From NCBI GenBank assembly GCA_025330725.1, contig JAIWND010000001.1, forward strand, positions 310,001 to 374,000: a DNA stretch of 64,000 bases, in the 5' to 3' direction. Below are positions 56,207 to 64,000 of the stretch, piece by piece. The notes under the pieces were generated by a model. The model searched no databases and was not told the origin of the DNA. It worked only from the letters and a program-made list of their open reading frames with translations. Position 1 is the stretch's first letter. Every line of letters starts with the position of its first letter. This stretch comes from Chlamydoabsidia padenii. Lineage: Eukaryota; Mucoromycota; Mucoromycetes; Mucorales; Cunninghamellaceae. The position numbers were made by a program, and so were the translations under genes.

Positions 56207-58974
56207 CTTTGATACCATAAATATTGACCACCATCCTTCAACATTATTAGAAATGGTTCGGTATGAAGATGATTACTATGATCTCTCATTTGACGCTGAA
56301 GAAGACTACAATGGCCCAGGATTAACACCACCTATGTCTACATCTCCTGACACTCCACACCTTGATGGACATCCAACAACACCTCCACTTCCACCATCTG
56401 CACCTATGCTAACTGATATCATGGTCCAGGTTACTAGCTCTAATATAACAACTAACGAAAAGGGAAAAGACATCTTCTCTTTCACTATTGCTGTTGGTAA
56501 AGTCTCTCCTTCTTCACCACAAGGAATGGAACAACTATGGTGTGCTGAAAAACTATTTTCGGACTTTGTCAATTTGGACTACCTTGTAATTAATGGAACT
56601 TTTCTCAATAACACTTTAAAGGAAACTCATGATTCTCTTTCTTCTTAATTATTACATAGATCAAATCCAAAAACCCAGATCTGACTTCAAAACTATGCCG
56701 ATTGCCCGACAGATCCTTGTTTTTATCAAAAGCGCCATGCAAGGTGGATGAACGAAAGGTAAAGGTAATAACATGTCTCAAATGGTTCTAACATTCTTAT
56801 CCTTCTATTAGAACTCGGTGGAAAAGTATATCCAGAATGTACTTACCTTGCCATTGTCTGATATGTCTGATGTATGTGAATTCCTAAGTACAAATGTACT
56901 GGAACAGCGATCTGACGTAAGTGCAACTAGGAAAAAAAAAGATTTTCTCAAATCTAATGTGAACTGCTTTATGTTTATGTACATTGTAGCTTCCCAAACG
57001 CAAACTTGGTTACTTGACCAAACGTGGCAAGAATTTCGGTGGCTGGAAGATGCGCTTCTTTGTACTGGATGGACCGATTGTCAACTACTATGAAAATGCA
57101 AGTAATCAGAATCCATGAATAGGGGATGGGCAAACAGAATACTAAATTTAACCTGACACTTTAATCTTTTTATAGAAAGGTGGACCTTATCTGGGCACCA
57201 TCAATCTGTCTCGAGCGCAAATCGGTCGACAAGTAGTGCAATCTGTATCAGGTGATTCCTTCCGCCATGCTTTTTTGATTCTGGAACCTAAAAAATCGGC
57301 ACCTAATGGAATCCATCGACATGTCCTGTGTGCTGACTCTGATATAGAACGGGATCAATGGGTGGAAACAATGAGTCAATTTATCAACTATGACGACTTT
57401 GGCCAACCTCCTCCTCCTCCTACTGCATCGGATTATCGCCAACAAATCAACAAATTCTTACGACGATCTACCTCTGATACATCCAACTCTAAACAGGCTC
57501 GTCAAGATCCGGCACAACGACATGTCAGGCAACGCTCAAGTCTAGATGGTGCTGATCTGGTTCATTCTACTTTGCAACAAGACAATATCTCGGATGACGA
57601 CAAGAAGAATAAGTCTCGTAACTTTTGGGGAAAGAAAATGTTTACCACCAACACGAATAACAATGATAACAGCAACAATAACAATCTGGCCAATCTATTA
57701 CAAGGTGGTTTATCTGCTGAACAGGCAATGGCGCTAATGAACTCTGGCGAACTGGACGGAATCATGACTCCAACTGGCTCGAATGAACAAGTCGAACGGG
57801 CCCCTAATCAAGTCTTTGGCATTCCGTTAGACGAGGCGATTCAAGTCTGTAGGGTATCCCATGATTATGAATTACCTGCTGTGGTCTACCGGTGTATCGA
57901 ATACTTGGAGGCTAAGGATGCTGCTCAAGAAGAAGGTATCTATCGTCTCAGTGGAAGCGCCGCAAAGATCAAGAAGTTGAAGGAAAAGTTTAACCAAGGT
58001 AAATATGAATCGGATTACAAATGATGAATCAAACTAACTCTTTTTACATTTCTTCGAGTAGAAGGTGATGTGCTATTATTGGAACTTGAAGAATACAATC
58101 ATGAAGTACATGCTGTTGCTGGATTGCTCAAAATGTGGCTTCGGGAACTACCTGGAAGTGTCCTAACAGTCGATCTATTGAATGACTTTCTTCATACAGC
58201 AGGTGAGGTAGAAAAGGAAAAAAGGAAAACGACCTCTCTGGTGCTAACTAACTTGTATCTTGTTAATGTAATCAATAGATATTGAAGATCGAGGAGATCG
58301 AACAGCTGAATTGGGCCGACTTGTATCTCTACTACCACTATCCAACTACACCCTACTTCGGACGCTATCTGCCCATCTGATTCGTATTGTACAAAACTCT
58401 GGTGTCAACAAAATGACTCTTCGGAACCTGGGTATTGTATTCTCCGCCACTTTGGGAATTCCTTCATTGATCTTCAATCTGTTTTTATCGGAATTCGACT
58501 ATGTATTCTGGACTAAGCATGATAACAACCAACCCATTCTACCACCACCCTCTCCACCAACAGACATCATAACACAGTCATCACATATAAACGACTTTGA
58601 TACCTCTTTGGCTGCATCATCAAATAACCAACAGCCTACCTCTAGTTCTCCTACCTCACACTGTCGAAGAAGCAACCGCAATAGTATTCAGTATATTGAT
58701 TATGCGCCTCAATCTATTGTCAGTCTGGAACATCGATCTGAAGGTTTGTGAAAGAAGAACCATACATAAATAATTACAGTAAAATCTTATACTTTTATTT
58801 TATTTTATAGATTATGTAGCTATTATAAACGAAGATGACGAAGATAATACCCTTGGGGTATACCATGATCAAGTCATGAATCAGCATTATCGACAATACC
58901 AGATTGGCTTTACCAGCGTCACTCCAACTTGTGAATACACGGCCACAGTAATTGAACCTCAAATTAGACAATAG
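55533..58974 (+). CDS. BEM3: BEM3-like RhoGAP (PX-PH-RhoGAP)
   Basis: GTPase-activating protein for Cdc42/Rac at polarised membranes. Nine exons: 55533..56028, 56083..56585, 56660..56758, 56812..56916, 56990..57097, 57176..57998, 58062..58202, 58279..58743, 58811..58974; 967 residues. A coiled coil lies at 22-55 (IIEKQRSIIEKLQQTLANV). PX domain is about 281-395 (FSFTIAVGK; WCAEKLFSDFVNLDYLIKSK; VEKYIQNVLTLPLS). PH is about 402-510 (KLGYLTKRGKNFGGWKMRFF). RhoGAP is about 652-840, with the arginine finger in GIYRLSGSA and conserved LLKMWLRELPGSVL and NKMTLRNLGIVFSATLG. This domain order is typical of Bem3. Intron 5 is GC-AG. Confidence 0.95.
57098..57175 (+). other. GC-AG intron in BEM3-like gene
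   Basis: Begins GCAAGT after TATGAAAAT and ends TTATAG. The only nearby GT (GTAATC) would shift the frame in the PH domain; the GC site restores YYENKGGPYLG. Confidence 0.85.
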
Positions 58975-60119
58975 TTCTTCTCTTCTTTTTTTTTTTTTTT
59001 TTTATTCCTTTCTGGTCTACTAGGCATGTGCTTTATATTTTATTACCCCCTCTTTATATATGTATTTTTTTTTATCCATCTACTTCCTTGCACTCTTTTT
59101 ACCTCTACTTTTAATAAATAAAAATGATTAAACTATTATATGCTTCTTTGATGTTGTTTGTTTAATGTGTAGGTAAAAGGACTATATCTAATATTTGGAT
59201 AGTCCATTATGGATTAGGATGCTACTCAATTTTAGGCATTCAACCCCGATTTTCATGCAGGCAATCTATTTCAGATCCCGCTACACCTCCCTGTTGAATA
59301 GTTACTGTTTAAATGGCATCATATGTGCCATCCTTTAGCTCACCTCACTAGTTTATAAAACGAGAGCTTATATCATGCAACGGAAACAAAGGTGCATACA
59401 ATAGGTATTGGAGCCATTAAAATCCTTTTTGAAATTTGGGAAGAGCGCCACTTGAGAAAGGTATCAATGTATCCACGTATACTGAGCCTACTCATCCACT
59501 AACACTCATCAACTGTACTGTATTGGCAGTTAGATATAGAGTATAAACAAGGGACAACACAGAACGTATTCTGTGCGGTACCTTATTTACCAAGTCAGCG
59601 CCTAACTCTTCGCCCAACATCCCCCCGAGCTGGCCTGATTTCTACACCCAACATAGTCCTCCCACCCAAAGTCGGGGTTTACATTTTAAAATCAGATTCT
59701 GCATGAATGTCTTGATTAGATGAACTCTCTTTCACGGTCAGAGGAGGTCTCCATGACGAGTAATTCATGTTTGAAAAAAAAAATCCAGAGACTTTCACTA
59801 TACTTTTTCCTTTCCTTTTCTTTTTTTATATCCATATTTTCTTTTCCTATCACCCTTTTAGCATGGTAAGCAACAGAAAAGACAGAGCTATGATAGACCT
59901 TCTTTAACCGCTTTTGACATTGTCAATGCAAAAGGAATGACAGGTATATATGACCGTAAACTTGATTCGATTGAAATGAGTACCTGAAAGCTAAACTTTT
60001 TACTGAGAATACATCATAAAAGTACACACTCGGTTTATTGGCATCGGTTTGATAACGAGGTGAGACCTGATACTCTCCTTTTTTAGACACGGGAGGTAAA
60101 AAGAAAAAGAAGAAAAGAC
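58975..60119. other. Intergenic region downstream of BEM3
   Basis: AATAAA near 59115. Motif-like copies at about 59269-59281 (TTTCAGATCCCGC) and 59671 (GTCGGGGTTTACA). No gene seen. Confidence 0.5.
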
Positions 60120-60290
60120 TGCAAGCCTGTACAGCTCCATACAAGGGACTTGGTGCGTGGTGGTCTATGTAAAGTTTGTTATAAATAGGCCAAGCAATGC
60201 TCATGGACCATTTATTGATGAGCATTCATTGTCCATTGAGACGGTAGAGCTCTTACAAGGAACCATAGGGTAAGCGGGGTTTGAGACCTG
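60120..60290 (-). repeat. Reversed copy of dispersed repeat
   Basis: Matches the 12.3 kb copy: GTACAGCTCCATACA, GGGACTTGGTGCG, TAAATAGGCCAAGCAATGCTC and GGTAGAGCTCTTACAAGG, ending in GCGGGGTTTGAGACC. Diverged, and opposite in orientation to the array that follows. Confidence 0.7.
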
Positions 60291-60509
60291 CTCTTTGCGA
60301 AAACGGTCCACAAGGGAAAACATGAAAAAAGTGAAACCGTCCCCTTTCAGGGATGTCTCCAAATGGTATTGGAAGGATCCACATCAAATCCATTCTGATA
60401 GTTTTTTACTTTTGGCTCGGAACATGATTTGCTCTCTATTGGAAAATTGCCAGACGCACGGGATTTTGGTAAGAGCCCTACTCGCTCCAATTGTCCACGG
60501 ATGCTAATG

Positions 60510-60640
60510 ATTAAAGTGGTGATGTGGACATTATAGCCTATTTCCAACAAACTTTACATAATGGCCAATATACCAAGTCCACTGTATGGAGCAATATAGC
60601 CTCAAGATTGTTTTACCCTGACTTTTGTAAAAAAAAAAAA
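60510..60640 (+). repeat. Repeat array, unit 1 (5'-truncated) with (A)12
   Basis: Right half of the repeat unit, from GCCTATTTCCAACAAACTTT through GTCCACTGTATGGAGCA and CAAGATTGTTTTACCCTGAC to a 12-A tract at 60629-60640. Confidence 0.75.
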
Positions 60641-60886
60641 GTTGCAGAATGAAAAGTTGACACACAAGATAAAACTTATTTCAAAACCCGCTTATTCTCG
60701 CCTTGTATCTTGGGAGAGCTCTACTAGCTGAATGAACAAGCGATGCTAATGACAAAAGTGACCATGTGCATCCCTTAGCCAATTTCCAACAAAGTTTACA
60801 TAATGGCCATTACACCAAGTACCTTGTATGGAGCAGTATAGCCTCAAGATCGTTTTACCCTGACTTTTGTAAAAAAAAAAAAAAAA
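60641..60886 (+). repeat. Repeat array, unit 2 with (A)16
   Basis: Full unit starting GTTGCAGAATG right after the previous A tract, with CAAAACCCGC about 45 nt in, the shared body (AATGAACAAGCGATGCTAAT; GTTTACATAATGGCCATTA), and an A tract at 60871-60886. Confidence 0.8.
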
Positions 60887-61110
60887 GTTGCAGAATGAAA
60901 ATTGACACACAAGATAAAACTTGGTTCAAAACCCGCTTACCCTCGCCTGGAGTCTTAAGAGACCACTACTGCCTTAATGAACAAGCGATGCTAATGACAA
61001 AAGTGACCATGTGCATTCCTTGGCCTATTTCCAACAAAGTTTACATAATGGCCATTGTACGAAGTCCACTGTATAGAGCAGTATAGCCTCAAGATTGTTT
61101 TACCCTGACC

Positions 61111-61168
<58 letters not shown>
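60887..61168 (+). repeat. Repeat array, unit 3 with (A)53
   Basis: Full 229-nt unit starting GTTGCAGAATG. It contains TTGGTTCAAAACCCGC, a close match to a tRNA B box. It ends TTTACCCTGACCTTTGT and a 53-A tract (61116-61168). Nearly identical to unit 2. Confidence 0.8.
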
Positions 61169-61172
<4 letters not shown>

Positions 61173-61425
61173 GTGTAGTAAAAAAAAGTAAGAAGAGGAA
61201 CCAGATTTCAATTTCAGATCCCGCCTGCCTCTACTGAGATTTGGAAAGGACTCTCTACTCGCTCCATTGTCAACGAATAATAATGATTAAAGTGGCGATG
61301 TGGACACTATAGCATATTTTCAACATAAGTCACCGCAAAAGCCAAGCTCCAAGATTCTTTTGTCGGTTGTTCAGACTTGCGATGACTTTTACCTGTCCTT
61401 TCTAAGAAAAAAAAAAAAAAAAAAA
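61169..61425 (+). repeat. Repeat array, unit 4 (second subfamily)
   Basis: Different body: ATTTCAGATCCCGCCTGCC, GATTAAAGTGGCGATGTGGA, CACCGCAAAAGCCAAGC and GATGACTTTTACCTGTC, with an A tract ending 61425. Shares TATAGCATATTTTCAACATA with the first subfamily's TATAGCCTATTTCCAACA. Confidence 0.75.
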
Positions 61426-61641
61426 GAGTATGAAGAGGAACCCGATTTCATTTTCAAATCCCGCCTACCTCTACTAAGATTTGGAATGGGCTCTGCTCGC
61501 TCCAATTGTCAACAGATGCTAACGATTAAAGTGGCAATGTGGATACTATAGCATATTTCCAACATAATTTACCGCAAAAGCCAAGCACCAAAACCCTTGT
61601 GTCAGTTAGTCCAAGTTTGCAATGACTTTTACCTGTCATTT

Positions 61642-61680
<39 letters not shown>
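61426..61680 (+). repeat. Repeat array, unit 5 (second subfamily) with (A)37
   Basis: Direct repeat of unit 4: TTTTCAAATCCCGCCTACC, GATTAAAGTGGCAATGTGGA, ACCGCAAAAGCCAAGCACC and AATGACTTTTACCTGTC, ending in a 37-A tract at 61644-61680. Confidence 0.8.
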
Positions 61681-61682
<2 letters not shown>

Positions 61683-62160
61683 ACGAATTTCCGACTTTTC
61701 CAAGCCAGCACATTATATATGTCCTCAACTAACAATTACACTATTTGCTTGGCTACACAGGTATGTCAAACAACACTGATTAAAACTATGTGAGTTATAC
61801 GAATCGTCTTCTCTCAAGCGTAGGATCGATATTCCTTGGTCTTCCGGACCCGTAAGCCTGGATTTATATACAATAGTATTAGATACAAAAGTAGTATGAC
61901 AAGTTTAGTAGCACTTTTACAATAAATAAAAATCTATTGATATGGACGTCTTTACTGATTTGATCAACGATGAAGTGGATAGCAAAGTATAAAAAGACAA
62001 TGATACTTCAACAAGATATGATCTTTAATCTTTATTATAGCATGAATGAGATGATAAATACAAAAGATAAAGTCATAGTTAAACAATCATGGAAGAGCAT
62101 AACTACTTCAACTATTTGCTAATACTACAACTATAAACTAAAAAGAGTATATAGTTCCAT
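61681..62160. other. eL21 3' flank
   Basis: AT-rich; minus-strand polyadenylation sites for eL21 near 62030. A possible plus-strand AATAAA near 61922. No gene seen. Confidence 0.5.
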
Positions 62161-62876
62161 TTACAAAAGAGTTTCGTAAGGGATAGCAGTAATGGTTTGA
62201 GGAACATTGTCAGCAGTGGAGACATGACGAGCGTTACGGGGTTGGACAGGAATACGCTTGAGGTTGACCTTGGCTGTTAAAAGAAAAAAAAAAAAAAGAA
62301 GGAGACATAGATCAGTATCCCCAACCTATTTTATTTATGATCAATCCACTTACTTCCAGCAGCACGAGCTTCGATCTTCTTTTGAGCGTTTTCCTTGACA
62401 CGATCCAAGAATTCTTGACGGCACTTGGAGTGCTTGACATGTTCGATACGGAGGTTTACACGCTTTTCCATGTAACGGCTACCGACCTTCTTGTAGATGA
62501 TCACACCAACAGCAGACTTGGTGACATTATAGACAACACCGGTACGACTAGATGAGATGACAAGGATGATTAGTATAAAGTATGTGTCTCCATCCCTTCC
62601 CTCTTTTTTTTTGGATTTACCCATGGTAGAACTTGTGAGGCATACCCTTTTGGACAGCAGCGTTGGCCTTGATATCAACAATATCTCCAACCTTGTAAGT
62701 CTTCAAGTAAGTAGACAAAGGAATGGCACCATGTTCCCGGAAGTTACGGGAGAACATGTGGCGGGTACGAGCACGGACTAGATAGTAATAATAAAAAGGT
62801 GAGGGTGAGTTGAATGTGTTACAATTAGGGTGGTGATGATTGTTGTTAGATACGTACGACCGAACGAGTGAGGCAT
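62161..62876 (-). CDS. RPL21: 60S ribosomal protein eL21
   Basis: Component of the large cytosolic ribosomal subunit. Minus exons 62876..62858, 62777..62621, 62547..62354 and 62273..62161 give 160 residues, the usual length. The sequence starts MPHSFG, continues [20 protein letters not shown] and [20 protein letters not shown], then [38 protein letters not shown], and ends [11 protein letters not shown]. The first exon has only 19 nt, a pattern common in fungal ribosomal-protein genes. The first donor (C followed by GTACGT) was picked because it keeps the Gly of MPHSFG. Confidence 0.96.
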
Positions 62877-63327
62877 TCTATCATAAAAAAGAATTCGAGT
62901 GAGTAATGACAAGTTAATCCAAGTACAGATAGTAAAAGTCCACCTTCACCTACCTGTCAAATTAGTTATAAAGAGAAGAGAGAGAGAGAGGAAAGAAAGG
63001 GAGTGCGATGAAAAAAAATTTTATACAGAAAAAGCAATTTCGCATCCACTCTGTTTGATGTTGTGGCTTGGGTCGCCGACCTGTCTTTTTTTTCAAGGAG
63101 AGGCGGCATATGAAAATGCATAAAGTAAAAAGGTAGAGAGTTAAAGACAGTTTGACTTTTATTTATCCTTTTAATACAATGACAAGAAGAATAGATAACA
63201 ATATAGATTATAGACTAATAATAATGATGTTGGATGAAGATAATGATGGAGGAGGAAGGGGACTAGTAGTAGTAGTTTTATAGAAGGGGGAATATATTAA
63301 CAAGAGAAGGGTAATACACCAGCTCTT
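62877..63327. other. eL21 promoter and CYSTM 3' flank
   Basis: GA-rich stretch near 62971-63000, GGCGGCATATGAAAATG near 63102, and minus-strand polyadenylation sites (TTTATT near 63160). No gene seen. Confidence 0.5.
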
Positions 63328-63897
63328 TTAAAAGAGAGCATCCATAGCACAACAGAAACACACTACAATAAAAAGAAGAAAGAGAGTTAGAGATCATGAA
63401 AGAGAAGGGTTCACCAGATAATCACGCCCAATGACACATTGAAATGCCGACGGAACGTTTTCCCGGTGACCACCAATGATAATACATCCCAAAGTGATAC
63501 TTACTTGCAGCCAAGCTTTTTTAATACCAGTCATATAAAAACAAAAAAAGTAGAAAAAAGGTTCATGATGAGTATACCATTTTATTCGACACACACACTT
63601 TTAAACTTACCATCCCCAACAACAAGAAGAGTCGTCATTCTTTTGAGGTTGTTGTTGAACAACAAAGGTTTGAGGAGGTGGACTAGTGAAAAAAAAAAAA
63701 AAAAAAAAAAAAGTTAAATACGGTTTGTTCAAGTAGTGAGACACTTACGCAGGTGAATAGTATTGACCACCAGGAGGAGGAGCACCATAACCTTGAGGAG
63801 CGTAACCTTGTTGAGGAGGACCACCGTATCCACCTTGTTGAGGAGGAGGATAGTATTGACCTTGAGGAGGAGGAGGATAAGAATAGTTATTGGACAT
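63328..63897 (-). CDS. CYSTM-domain peptide (Pro/Gly/Tyr/Gln-rich)
   Basis: Tail-anchored cysteine-rich membrane module protein, a family linked to stress tolerance. Minus exons 63897..63749, 63682..63611, 63515..63505 (11 nt) and 63362..63328 give 88 residues. The N-terminal part repeats PPPQ, QQGGYG and QGYGAPPPG. It is followed by PPPQTFVVQQQPQ and the CYSTM module DDSSCCWGCLAAMCFCC ending AMDALF. The module is complete only when the 11-nt exon is included. Similar Pro/Tyr-rich CYSTM proteins are common in fungi. The stop TAA is at 63330-63328. Confidence 0.85.
63505..63515 (-). other. 11-nt microexon in CYSTM gene
   Basis: CTTGGCTGCAA between TTAAAAAAG and GTAAGT. Joined to its neighbours it codes Cys-Leu-Ala-Ala-Met across the junctions; skipping it shifts the frame and destroys the C-terminus. 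Confidence 0.75.
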
Positions 63898-64000
63898 GAC
63901 AAAAAGGATTTAAAAAAAAAAAAAAAAAAGTGAAGGAAGAAAGAAAAAGAAAACCTGGAAGCTGAAGAAAAAGTTATTTAAAGGAGAAAATTGAGTTTGA
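63898..64000. other. Upstream flank of CYSTM gene
   Basis: Leader and promoter side of the CYSTM gene with an 18-A run near 63912; truncated by the window end. Confidence 0.5.

Noticed and set aside
59923..61735. ORFs within the repeat array
   Set aside because: They include poly(A) tracts and differ between repeat copies, so they are not coding.

Overview
The window comes from an intron-rich, AT-rich fungal genome. I infer an early-diverging fungus, most likely Mucoromycota (Mucorales-like). Genes are short and closely packed, introns are mostly 40-110 nt, glutamine tracts are CAA-rich, and long A/T homopolymers are common. The gene set is housekeeping: 19 well-recognised spliced genes plus about eight small or uncertain ones. 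There are no bacterial, phage or CRISPR features.

Layout. 0-9 kb: 3' part of an ornithine cyclodeaminase/mu-crystallin-like gene, prefoldin subunit 5, and SEC16 (COPII assembly). 9-17 kb: a small ORF, a SWI3/RSC8-type chromatin remodeller subunit, a repeat-bearing intergenic stretch, a TTC39/IML2-family protein and a type II membrane glycosyltransferase-like protein. 17-27 kb: a PA-TM-RING ubiquitin ligase and a Cys-rich single-pass protein (both minus), RAC1, and CDC24 (minus). 27-35 kb: small spliced genes, a Zn2Cys6 regulator and a multi-pass membrane protein. 35-46 kb, all minus: DNA polymerase eta, DBF4, Xaa-Pro aminopeptidase and a heat-shock factor. 48-59 kb: TOM22, an ornithine decarboxylase antizyme-like gene, enoyl-CoA reductase TSC13, an SDR (minus) and a BEM3-like RhoGAP. 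59-62 kb: an array of poly(A)-tailed repeats. 62-64 kb: ribosomal protein eL21 and a CYSTM peptide (both minus).

The most interesting signals are in splicing and gene expression. Prefoldin 5 contains an AT-AC intron with near-perfect U12-type 5' splice and branch sites. TSC13 has one GC-AG intron and one intron with no AG anywhere near the required acceptor. BEM3 has another GC-AG intron. Exons of 11, 12 and 21 nt are needed to complete the CYSTM, membrane-protein and polymerase eta frames. The antizyme-like gene reads in one frame without the +1 frameshift typical of the family, and its AUG overlaps the UGA of an upstream ORF. A bipartite motif (TTTCAAATCCCGMC or its complement) recurs more than 20 times, often 55-140 bp upstream of start codons. 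It resembles a tRNA B box and also occurs in the poly(A)-tailed repeats, which look SINE-like.

Splice models were built by hand from reading frame and family consensus. Each listed exon set sums to a multiple of three, but none has been checked against transcripts.
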